Positions 31,032 through 38,110 of a DNA stretch of 64,000 nt are shown one piece after another. The stretch is from positions 230,628 to 294,627 of the forward strand of contig NZ_BMTO01000002.1 in assembly GCF_014649715.1 (NCBI RefSeq). Direction: 5' to 3'. The position numbers and the translations under genes are program-made. The stretch's first letter is position 1; each line of letters starts with the position of its first letter. The stretch comes from Streptomyces lateritius (GTDB taxonomy: Bacteria; Actinomycetota; Actinomycetes; Streptomycetales; Streptomycetaceae). The notes beneath the pieces are model-generated. The model ran no database searches and was not told the origin of the DNA. It saw nothing but the letters and a program-made list of their open reading frames with translations.

Positions 31032-31405
31032 CCTCACCCCTGGGCGCTCTCACCCCTAACCGCCCCCACCCCCGGGCACGTTCACCGCTGGGCTCGCTCA
31101 CCCCTGAGCGCCCTCGCCCCTGAACACCCACCTCGCCCCTGAGCACCCTGCGCGTGCCGCCCGCCGTGATGTGACGGCGGGTGGGCACGCCCCCGTACGG
31201 ACGCGTGCTTCATTCCCCCGTGTACGCGTCCCCGAAGGGGGCCGGCTTCGCGCCGGCCCCCTTCCCCGCGTTTCCGGCAGGCTGGGTTGGTGGGCCGTTG
31301 GGTCCGTGTGGGGGTCCAGTGGGATTGGACCCGGTCTCTAGGTCGGCTTTCCAGAATCGAGCCCGTAACCAAGGCCCGGGGCGAAGGTGGGAGTGAAGGG
31401 TTGCC
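31032..31405 (+). terminator. MFS-sugar gene gap with terminator and repeats
   Basis: 374 bases without a gene. A perfect 13-bp stem with a 5-nt loop lies at 31234-31264, a clear terminator for the MFS gene, and an imperfect 14-bp hairpin lies at 31154-31188. The first 110 bases repeat CTCACCCCTGAGCGCC-like words several times. A promoter for the next gene should lie at 31300-31390, but none stands out. Confidence 0.8.
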
Positions 31406-32467
31406 ATGAAGGCGCTGATTCTGTCCGGAGGGATGGGGACCAGGTTGCGTCCCTTCACCTATTCCATGCCCAAACAACTGGTGCCCGTCGCCAACAAGCC
31501 GATCCTCGTGCACTGCCTGGAGAACGTCCGTGCCATCGGTGTCGAGGAGGTCGCCGTCGTCGTCGGCGACCGCGCCGACGAGGTCCGGGCGGTGGTCGGT
31601 GACGGCTCCGCGTTCGGCCTCGACGTCACCTACCTCCAGCAGGAGGCGCCGCTCGGCCTCGCTCACTGCGTCTCCATCGCCGAGGAGTTCCTCGGTGACG
31701 AGGACTTCGTGATGTACCTGGGCGACAACATCCTCGCCGAGGGCATCGCCGAGTCCGCCCGCGCGTTCCGCGACGAACGTTCCGCCGCCCGGCTGCTGCT
31801 CACCAAGGTGGCCGACCCGCGTGCCTACGGCGTCGCCGAGACGGATGCCACCGGCAGGGTCCACGCGCTGGTCGAGAAGCCCGAGCGGCCGCGCAGCGAC
31901 CTCGCCGTGATCGGCGTGTACTTCTTCACCGCCGCCGTCCACGACGCCGTCCGGGCGATCGAGCCGAGCGCCCGCGGCGAACTGGAGATCACCGACGCGA
32001 TCCAGTACCTCGTGGAGCGCGGCGACCGGGTCGTCGCCGACGAGTACACCGGCTACTGGAAGGACACCGGCAGCCCCGACGACCTGCTGGACTGCAATCG
32101 GGTACTCCTCGGCCGGCTCCGCCCCGGCGTACACGGCGAGGTCGACGCGGCCAGTACCGTCGAGGGGACCGTGGTCGTCGAGGCGGGAGCGGTCGTGGAG
32201 CGCTCGCGCCTGGTCGGACCGCTCGTCGTCGGCGCCGGCAGCGTCGTGCGCGGCAGCGAGCTCGGCCCGTACACCGCTCTCGGCCGCGACTGCGTGCTGG
32301 AGGACGCGGGGATCCGCGACTCCATCGTGCTCGACGGGGTGTCGATCCAGGGCGTGCGCGGGCTCTCCGGCTCGCTCATCGGCCGCTCGGCCGCCGTGCG
32401 CACCGGCGAGGCGGCCGGACGGCGGCTCATCATCGGGGACCATACGCAGGCGGAGGTGGCGGCATGA
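31406..32467 (+). CDS. graD: Glucose-1-phosphate thymidylyltransferase (long type)
   Basis: Makes dTDP-glucose, the entry to the deoxysugars. The 353-aa protein has the nucleotidyltransferase signature GGMGTRLRPFTYSMPKQLVPV (residues 9-29) and the Mg/sugar motif YLGDN near 107-111. A left-handed helix repeat domain from about 240 marks the long StrD-like form rather than the 290-aa RmlA. It overlaps the next gene by 4 bases (ATGA). By position and type it matches granaticin graD (ORF16). Confidence 0.93.
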   Translation: MKALILSGGMGTRLRPFTYSMPKQLVPVANKPILVHCLENVRAIGVEEVAVVVGDRADEVRAVVGDGSAFGLDVTYLQQEAPLGLAHCVSIAEEFLGDEDFVMYLGDNILAEGIAESARAFRDERSAARLLLTKVADPRAYGVAETDATGRVHALVEKPERPRSDLAVIGVYFFTAAVHDAVRAIEPSARGELEITDAIQYLVERGDRVVADEYTGYWKDTGSPDDLLDCNRVLLGRLRPGVHGEVDAASTVEGTVVVEAGAVVERSRLVGPLVVGAGSVVRGSELGPYTALGRDCVLEDAGIRDSIVLDGVSIQGVRGLSGSLIGRSAAVRTGEAAGRRLIIGDHTQAEVAA

Positions 32468-33429
32468 GGCTCCTGGTCACCGGCGCGGCCGGGTTCATCG
32501 GCTCGCACTACGTCCGCGAGATACTGGCGGGGAGCTACCCGGAGTCCGACGACGTCCACGTCACGGTCGTCGACCGGCTCACCTACGCGGGGCGCCGCGA
32601 CAACCTGCCCGAGCACCACGAACGGCTCGACTTCGTCCACGGCGACATCTGCGACCGCGACCTCCTGGACCGGGTCCTCCCCGGCCACGACGCGGTCGTG
32701 CACTTCGCCGCCGAGTCCCACGTGGACCGCTCCCTCACCGGCCCCGGCGAGTTCGTCCGTACGAACGTCATGGGCACCCAGCAGCTGCTCGACGCCGCAC
32801 TCCACGCCGGTGTGGACCGAGTCCTGCACGTCTCCACGGACGAGGTGTACGGCTCGTTGGACAGCGGCACCTGGACCGAGGACAGCCCCCTGCTGCCCAA
32901 CTCCCCCTACGCGGCGTCCAAGGCCTCCAGCGACCTGGTCGCCCGCGCCTACCACCGTACGCACGGACTCGACGTCCGCATCACCCGCTGCTCCAACAAC
33001 TACGGCCCGCGCCAGCACCCCGAGAAGCTCATCCCGAACTTCGTCACCCGGCTGCTGACCGGTCGGCAGGTTCCGCTGTACGGCGACGGACGCAACGTGC
33101 GCGAGTGGCTGCACGTGGACGACCACTGCCGGGCGCTGCAACTGGTGCTCACCAAGGGCCGCGCGGGTGAGATCTACAACATCGGCGGCGGCAGCGGTAT
33201 GAGCAACCGCGAGATGACCGCCCGCCTGCTGGACCTCCTGGGGGCGGACTGGGACATGGTGCGCCATGTCGAGGACCGCCTCGGGCACGACTTCCGCTAT
33301 GCGATCGACGACTCCAAGATCCGCGAGGAGCTGGGCTACGCGCCCCGCTGGTCGATCGAGAGCGGGCTGGGGGCGGTCGTGGACTGGTACCGCGACCACC
33401 CCGACTTCTGGCGCGCCCCGGCCTCCTGA
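32464..33429 (+). CDS. graE: dTDP-glucose 4,6-dehydratase
   Basis: Converts dTDP-glucose to the 4-keto-6-deoxy sugar. The 321-aa extended SDR has the NAD motif GAAGFIGSHY (residues 7-16), the catalytic STDEVYG region near 123-129 with Asp-Glu for dehydration, YAASK near 148-152 and NNYGPRQHPEKLIP near 176-189. Translation is coupled to graD. Matches granaticin graE (ORF17) by type and position. Confidence 0.95.
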   Translation: MRLLVTGAAGFIGSHYVREILAGSYPESDDVHVTVVDRLTYAGRRDNLPEHHERLDFVHGDICDRDLLDRVLPGHDAVVHFAAESHVDRSLTGPGEFVRTNVMGTQQLLDAALHAGVDRVLHVSTDEVYGSLDSGTWTEDSPLLPNSPYAASKASSDLVARAYHRTHGLDVRITRCSNNYGPRQHPEKLIPNFVTRLLTGRQVPLYGDGRNVREWLHVDDHCRALQLVLTKGRAGEIYNIGGGSGMSNREMTARLLDLLGADWDMVRHVEDRLGHDFRYAIDDSKIREELGYAPRWSIESGLGAVVDWYRDHPDFWRAPAS

Positions 33430-33456
33430 CACCGGCCGGTCCGGGTCGCGCCCGCG

Positions 33457-33504
33457 TCACCCCGATCCCGGTTCACCTCGATCCCGCCTCACCTCGATGC
33501 GGTG
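33457..33504 (+). repeat. Three 16-bp tandem repeats
   Basis: TCACCCCGATCCCGGT (33457), TCACCTCGATCCCGCC (33473) and TCACCTCGATGCGGTG (33489) lie end to end between graE and the secreted-protein gene, where they could affect its promoter. Confidence 0.7.
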
Positions 33505-33579
33505 CTCTGCGATTCGAGGATCGGTTTGTCACCTTTCGTCATCCTTCATCTTCACCTTCATCACGGAACGGAATTCACC

Positions 33580-34188
33580 ATGCCCGCACTGCGCAGCCGT
33601 ACCCGTACCGCCGCCATAGCCGTCCCGCTGGCCCTGGCCGGTCTGATGGCCACCACCTCGGGAGCCCAGGCCGCCCCCGTGAAGACCTACTTCGACTGCC
33701 GCGTCGGCACCGTCACCGGTCTCGCGTACAGCACGTACGTCGACGGCGTGGCCCCGGCCACCGTCCGGCCCGGAGCGACCTTCGACGTCACGCTCGACCC
33801 GGCCCCGATCACCCCGAACCCCGCCTACAACAAGGAGGTCAAGAACGTCGCGCTGCAGTTCAAGCTGCCCGCCGGCGCCAAGGTCCTCTCCTACGAGGTC
33901 GCCGACGGCGGTGCCGCCGGCACCCCCGAGCTGCAGATCGACGGCACCAAGGCCGTGCTGCGCGCCGCCGGGCCGTACGTCGCCAACGCCCCCTTCGACC
34001 TGCCGAAGATCACCATCAAGCTGAAGGCCCCCACCACCCGGGGCACCCTGGAGACGGCCTTCGGCGGCACGTCGCACGACGACCCGGGCTTCACCTGGAC
34101 CTTCATCTCCCCGAACTGGACCGGCGAGGCCCAGCTCGCCTGCTGGCCCGACCAGCCGATCGCGCTGACCAAGACGCTGGTCAAGTAG
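33580..34188 (+). CDS. Secreted protein of unknown function in the cluster
   Basis: A 202-aa exported protein. A signal peptide covers about residues 1-32 (RTRTAAIAVPLALAGLMATTSGAQA, ending AQAAP). The mature part looks beta-rich (TFDVTLDP, VALQFKLPAGAKVLSY, DLPKITIKLKAP) and has two cysteines, in FDCRVG and LACWPD, that could form one disulphide. I choose ATG 33580 over an earlier ATG because the signal peptide then starts correctly. It lies between sugar genes and the frnE-like gene with its own terminator. By position it would be granaticin ORF18. Function unknown; cell-surface binding or sequestration is a guess. Confidence 0.8.
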   Translation: MPALRSRTRTAAIAVPLALAGLMATTSGAQAAPVKTYFDCRVGTVTGLAYSTYVDGVAPATVRPGATFDVTLDPAPITPNPAYNKEVKNVALQFKLPAGAKVLSYEVADGGAAGTPELQIDGTKAVLRAAGPYVANAPFDLPKITIKLKAPTTRGTLETAFGGTSHDDPGFTWTFISPNWTGEAQLACWPDQPIALTKTLVK

Positions 34189-34214
34189 CGGTTTCCGCAG
34201 CTGGGAGCAGCGCG

Positions 34215-34255
34215 CCGCGCCGGTCGGCCCCCTTCCGCGGGGCCGGCCGGCGCGG
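34215..34255 (+). terminator. Terminator after the secreted-protein gene
   Basis: 17-bp stem (34215-34231 and 34239-34255) with one G-T pair and a 7-nt loop, 27 bases after the stop. Confidence 0.85.
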
Positions 34256-34261
34256 TCGCGC

Positions 34262-34292
34262 TTGACCTCTAGCGCGGTCGAGGTTGCAGCCT
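34262..34292 (+). promoter_or_regulatory. SoxR-type promoter for the frnE-like gene and soxR
   Basis: -35 TTGACC (34262-34267), 19-bp spacer, -10 CAGCCT (34287-34292), with the dyad CCTCTAGCGCGGTCGAGG (34266-34283). It differs only at scattered positions from the site at 29256. It lies 50 bp before the frnE-like gene, so SoxR would control its own operon. Confidence 0.8.
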
Positions 34293-34341
34293 GGAGCAGG
34301 AGATCCGGAAGTCAGGATCCGGAAGTGGGGAGAGAGCGTCA

Positions 34342-35004
34342 GTGAAGATCGAGATCTGGTCCGACATCATGTGCCCGTGGTGCTACATCGGCAAGGCGCG
34401 GCTCGACCGGGCGATCGAGCGTCTCGGCGGGGGCGGCCATGACGCCGGTGGGCGTGGTGCCGGTGGGCGTGACGACATCGAGGTCGTGTGGCGCAGCTTC
34501 GAACTCCGTCCCGATCAGCCCCGCACGCCCGGTGCTACGCTCGGCGAGATGATGCGGGAGAAGCTCGGACTCCAACCCGGCGAGACGGTCGAGCTGTTCG
34601 AGAAGATCCGCGCCCTGGGTGAGGCCGAGGGCCTGGACATCCGGCTCACCGGCGTACGCCCCGTCAACTCCTTCGACGCGCAGCGCCTGGTGCATCTCGC
34701 CGCCGAGAGCGGCCTCGCGCACCGGATGAAGAGCGAACTTTTCCGTGCATATCTGACGGACCAGCAGAACGTGGCGGACCACGAGGTCCTGCTGCACACC
34801 GCGACCCGCGCGGGCCTGGACGCCGACGCGGCCGGGGCGGTGCTCGCGGGCGACGCCTACGGCGAGGATGTCCGCGAGGACGAGCGGGCCGCAGCCCGCC
34901 GGGGGGTCACCGGCGTGCCGACGGTCTTCGTCGACGGCGTACGGGTCGCCACCGGAGTGCCGTCGGTCGACCAGTTCCACCGGGCCCTGGTGGAGGCCGG
35001 CTGA
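34342..35004 (+). CDS. DsbA/FrnE-like oxidoreductase
   Basis: A 220-aa cytoplasmic thioredoxin-fold protein of the FrnE group, named after a gene in the frenolicin (also a benzoisochromanequinone) cluster. CPWC at residues 11-14 is the redox site; a helical insertion (about 55-150) and a cis-Pro region GVTGVPTVFVDG near 187-198 complete the fold. It may take part in thiol-quinone redox handling or polyketide tailoring; the exact reaction is not established. It has a Gly-rich insertion at residues 29-42. GTG start; the soxR ATG lies 1 base after its stop. Confidence 0.88.
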   Translation: MKIEIWSDIMCPWCYIGKARLDRAIERLGGGGHDAGGRGAGGRDDIEVVWRSFELRPDQPRTPGATLGEMMREKLGLQPGETVELFEKIRALGEAEGLDIRLTGVRPVNSFDAQRLVHLAAESGLAHRMKSELFRAYLTDQQNVADHEVLLHTATRAGLDADAAGAVLAGDAYGEDVREDERAAARRGVTGVPTVFVDGVRVATGVPSVDQFHRALVEAG

Positions 35005-35005
35005 C

Positions 35006-35596
35006 ATGACCGTCGCCCGGCCCGCGCACCACGTCACCGAACTCACCGTCGGACAGCTGTCGGCGCGCAGCGGCGTCGCGGTCACGGCCCTGCACTTCTA
35101 CGAGTCCAAGGGGCTCATCAAGAGCCGCCGGACGCCCGGAAACCAGCGCCGCTACACACGGGACACGCTGCGCCGCATCTCCGTGATCCGGGTGGCGCAG
35201 CGCATGGGCATCCCGCTGAGCACGGTCGCCGAGGCGCTGGCCGAGCTGCCCGAGGAGCGCACGCCCACCCGGGAGGACTGGGCCCGGCTCTCGCGGCGCT
35301 GGCGCGCGGACCTCAACGAGCGGATCGAGCAGCTGCTCGCGCTCCGCGACGGCCTGGAGGACTGCATCGGCTGTGGCTGTCTGTCGGTACGGGACTGCCC
35401 GCTGACCAATCCGTACGACGAGCTCGGCGAGGAGGGTCCGGGGCCGCGCCGCCTGCTGCGCGAACCGACGGGCGCGGCGGCCCGCGGCGGTGCCCGCGGC
35501 CGGGCGCGCACGGCCCGTACGGCGGAAAGGACCGCCCCCGTGGCCGATCCGTGCGGGGGCGTGAGCCCGTCCTGCCAGGGCGGCGCGACCGACTGA
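35006..35596 (+). CDS. soxR: Redox-sensing transcription factor SoxR
   Basis: MerR-family regulator of 196 aa with a [2Fe-2S] cluster. The winged helix-turn-helix covers about residues 12-80 (LTVGQLSARSGVAVTALHFYESKGLIKSRR), a coiled dimer helix runs to about 115, and the cluster motif CIGCGCLSVRDCP lies near 118-130. In Streptomyces, SoxR answers to redox-active antibiotics and not mainly to oxidants. GGAGG precedes the ATG, and it is coupled to the frnE-like gene. The tail beyond residue 140 is longer than usual and contains two extra cysteines (CGGVSPSC). Likely activates its own operon and the MFS exporter. Confidence 0.93.
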   Translation: MTVARPAHHVTELTVGQLSARSGVAVTALHFYESKGLIKSRRTPGNQRRYTRDTLRRISVIRVAQRMGIPLSTVAEALAELPEERTPTREDWARLSRRWRADLNERIEQLLALRDGLEDCIGCGCLSVRDCPLTNPYDELGEEGPGPRRLLREPTGAAARGGARGRARTARTAERTAPVADPCGGVSPSCQGGATD

Positions 35597-35620
35597 GACG
35601 TACGGGACCGCGACACGACC

Positions 35621-35670
35621 GACGAAGGCGTACGGAGCGAGGGCCGGTCCCCGTTCCGTACGCCTTCGTC
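35621..35670. terminator. Bidirectional terminator between soxR and the monooxygenase gene
   Basis: Perfect 16-bp stem (35621-35636 and 35655-35670) with an 18-nt loop, between two convergent genes. Confidence 0.8.
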
Positions 35671-35701
35671 GTCCGTACGCCGTACGCCGCCGCTCAGGGG
35701 C

Positions 35702-36904
35702 TCACTTCTCGCGCTGCAGCTCGCGGGCGTACGTCTCGGCCGCGGCCGGGAAGCCGAGCACGACGTGGCCGGCCGCCGAGTGGGCGTCCCGCCAGTGGCG
35801 CTGGAGCGGCGCCGACTCCTGGTGGGCGCGGGTGCCCGCGGAGGTGAAGAGCCGGTCGACGGCGGCCGTGGCCAGCTCGGCGGCGAGGGCGCAGTCCCGG
35901 CTGTTGCGGGCCACCTCGAGATCGGTCACCCGGCCGCTGTCCGCCCTGCGGGCCGCCGACTCCAGCAGGAGCGCCGCCGTGTCCGCCTCGCCCGCGGCCC
36001 GGCCGAGGACCACGGCCGCCGCGCTCTCCAGACCGCCCGAGGCCGACGTGTGGCGGGGCGCGGTGCCCTCACGCCAGGCGGTCAGGGCGGCGCGCGCGGC
36101 GCCCAGCACGGGGGCGGCGAAACACAGACCGTTGACGGCCTTGAGCGGCACACGGTGGCAGGGCGCCTCGGCGTCCTCGGCGACGCCCGTGGCGACGGCG
36201 TCCCGGGTGAAGGTCAGCTCGTCGGACACGAAGACGTCCTCGACGTGGAGCGTGTTGCTGCCGGTGCCGCGCATGCCGACCGACGACCAGGTGTCCTCGC
36301 TGCGCCAGCTTCCACGGGGCACGGCGAAGAAGCGGGCCACCGGCCGTTCCTCCGTCGTCATCGCGCACACCAGCGCCCAGTCGGCGTGGTCGACGACGCT
36401 GACGTAGGGCCAGGTGCCGCCGATCCGCCAGCCGCCCTCCTCCCGCCGGGCCCGGCCGAAGGGCATCAGAGCGCCGACGATCAGGGTGTCCGGGCCGCCC
36501 GCCCAGATCCGCCGCCGGCCGGCTTCGGGGAGGTAGGCCGCCATCCTGCCGAGGGAGGCGGTCAGCGAGGCGGCCCAGGCGGCCGACGTGCAGCCTTCGC
36601 CGACGACGGCCACGGCCCGGACGATCTCCTCGAACGTTCCGGCGTCGCCGCCGTGCCGACGGGGCACGAAGTGGCGGGCGAAGCCGGCGTCCAGCATGGA
36701 CCGTACGACCTCCGGGGAGAGCCTGCGGTCGCGCTCGGCGGCCCGCGCGTGTTCCGCGGCGATCTTGGCGACATCGGCCGCCGCGACGACGACGGCGGCG
36801 GAATCGATACCGGACGCCGGATCCACGGCTGCCGGCGGTGCGGAGATCTGCGGAGCGGAGATCTGGGGGTCGGAGATCTGCCGTGACGTCTGCTGTGTCG
36901 GCAT
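35702..36904 (-). CDS. Flavin-dependent monooxygenase, acyl-CoA dehydrogenase fold (ActVA-ORF5-like)
   Basis: A 400-aa protein of the acyl-CoA dehydrogenase fold that lacks a CoA pathway context and fits two-component hydroxylases such as ActVA-ORF5. These use reduced flavin from a partner reductase to hydroxylate the polyketide quinone. Seen: the N-terminal helical domain with RHFVPRRHGGDAGTFEEI near 76-93, the middle beta domain (WRIGGTWPYVSVVDHADWALV near 155-175; GMRGTGSNTLHVEDVFV near 206-222) and a C-terminal helix bundle. The first 25 residues carry a DPQISAPQISAP repeat. ATG 36904 has GAGGAG upstream. Partner: reductase at 54840-55394. Granaticin ORF21 by position. Confidence 0.88.
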   Translation of the reverse strand: MPTQQTSRQISDPQISAPQISAPPAAVDPASGIDSAAVVVAAADVAKIAAEHARAAERDRRLSPEVVRSMLDAGFARHFVPRRHGGDAGTFEEIVRAVAVVGEGCTSAAWAASLTASLGRMAAYLPEAGRRRIWAGGPDTLIVGALMPFGRARREEGGWRIGGTWPYVSVVDHADWALVCAMTTEERPVARFFAVPRGSWRSEDTWSSVGMRGTGSNTLHVEDVFVSDELTFTRDAVATGVAEDAEAPCHRVPLKAVNGLCFAAPVLGAARAALTAWREGTAPRHTSASGGLESAAAVVLGRAAGEADTAALLLESAARRADSGRVTDLEVARNSRDCALAAELATAAVDRLFTSAGTRAHQESAPLQRHWRDAHSAAGHVVLGFPAAAETYARELQREK

Positions 36905-36967
36905 GCTGGTCTGCTCCTCGTGACGGTGCCTCTGGCTGGTGCTGTGCGCCAGCCTCATGGGGGCCGC

Positions 36968-36997
36968 TCGAGCGGGACTACAGGCCGCCCTGGAAGG
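36968..36997. promoter_or_regulatory. Weak SARP-like site in the divergent promoter region
   Basis: TCGAGCG at 36968 and TGGAAGG at 36991 resemble the heptamers of the stronger arrays but are 23 bp apart, one base off the 11-bp phase. The site lies between the monooxygenase gene (left) and the 4-ketoreductase gene (right). Confidence 0.3.
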
Positions 36998-37053
36998 CTG
37001 CCGGGCCCGGCCACGCGCCCCAACAGCCGCTCACTGCTCCCCGGGAGACCTTC

Positions 37054-37968
37054 ATGCCGCACCCCACCCCCGCGCCCCGCGTGCTCGTTCTCGGCGGCAG
37101 CGGTTTCGTCGGCCGCCATGTGTGTGCCGCGTTCCTGGCACGGGGCTGGGAGGTGCACGGCTGGGCGAGGCACGACCGGGGGGCACCGGGCGTCACGACG
37201 CGCGCCGTCGACCTGGTGCGTGCCGAGCCCGGACGGCTCGCGGACGAGCTGGCCGCGGTGGCGCCGGACACGGTCGTCAACGCTTCCGGTGCCGTGTGGG
37301 GCGTGACGGAGACGGAGATGGCGGACGCCAACCAGGCCCTCGTCTCCCGGGTCCTCACGGCGCTCGGCGCCGCACCGTCGCCCCGTTTCGTCCAGCTCGG
37401 TACCGTGCACGAACACACGGCGGCGACCGCCTACGGACGGACCAAGGCGGCCGCCACCGCGCGGGTCCTGGCGGCGGGCGGTACCGTGCTGCGGCTGCCG
37501 AACCTGCTGGGGCCCGGCACCCCCGAGGGCAGTTTCCTGGGGCGCGTCGGCGCGCAGCTCGCCCGGGCCGCGCGCACCGGCGAGGCGGTGACCGTGACGA
37601 CGCTCGCCGTGCGCGAGCGCCGCGAGTTCCTGGACGTACGGGACGCCGCCGACGCGGTGCTCGCCGCGGCCGCCCCCGCCGCCGCCCGGCGCGTGCGGGG
37701 CCGGGCGCTCGACCTGGCGACCGGCTGCCCCGTCGGCGTACGGGAGCTGCTCGACGCGTTGATCCGGATAAGTGGCGTGCCCGCGCGCGTGGAGGAGCGG
37801 CTCCCGGACCCGGGATGGGCACCTCCTGGTGGCCTGGAGGGGGTGGGCGCCGGAGCGGCCGGTCCCGACGAGGCGGCGCGGCTGCTGGGCTGGCGTGCGG
37901 TGCGCGGCCCCGAGGAGTCGCTGCGCGGACTGTGGGAGACCGCGGTGAGTCTTCCAGCGGGCCTCTAG
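37054..37968 (+). CDS. NDP-hexose 4-ketoreductase
   Basis: Extended SDR of 304 aa that likely reduces the C4 keto group as the last step of the deoxysugar path. NAD(P) motif GGSGFVGRHV lies near residues 13-22; the catalytic Tyr-Lys pair appears as YGRTK near 127-131; RREFLDVRDAADAV near 189-202 is typical of this family. GGGAG precedes ATG 37054. By position it is granaticin ORF22. The product stereochemistry cannot be read from sequence. Confidence 0.88.
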   Translation: MPHPTPAPRVLVLGGSGFVGRHVCAAFLARGWEVHGWARHDRGAPGVTTRAVDLVRAEPGRLADELAAVAPDTVVNASGAVWGVTETEMADANQALVSRVLTALGAAPSPRFVQLGTVHEHTAATAYGRTKAAATARVLAAGGTVLRLPNLLGPGTPEGSFLGRVGAQLARAARTGEAVTVTTLAVRERREFLDVRDAADAVLAAAAPAAARRVRGRALDLATGCPVGVRELLDALIRISGVPARVEERLPDPGWAPPGGLEGVGAGAAGPDEAARLLGWRAVRGPEESLRGLWETAVSLPAGL

Positions 37969-38033
37969 TGACCGGCTAGTGGGCGGGCCCAGGGTGGCGG
38001 GGTTCGAGGCGGCATGCCCGCGCCCGCTCCTGT

Positions 38034-38083
38034 CAGCTCAGCTCAGTTCAGCGCAACGCAACGCAACGCAGCCCAGCTCATCT
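38034..38083 (+). repeat. Ten 5-bp tandem repeats before the 3-dehydratase gene
   Basis: Ten consecutive pentamers of the form CARCN (CAGCT, CAGCT, CAGTT, CAGCG, CAACG three times, CAGCC, CAGCT, CATCT) fill 38034-38083, 27 bases before the start codon, where no strong ribosome site is seen. Copy number could vary between strains. Confidence 0.8.
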
Positions 38084-38110
38084 CGGCCCGGCGAAAGGCG
38101 AACGATTCCG

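Noticed and set aside
35702..36904. Acyl-CoA dehydrogenase of fatty acid breakdown
   Set aside because: Context with an ActVB-like reductase and quinone genes, and the aligned blocks, fit the two-component hydroxylase branch of the fold.
38034..38083. CRISPR array
   Set aside because: The units are 5 bp long with no spacers and no cas genes are nearby.
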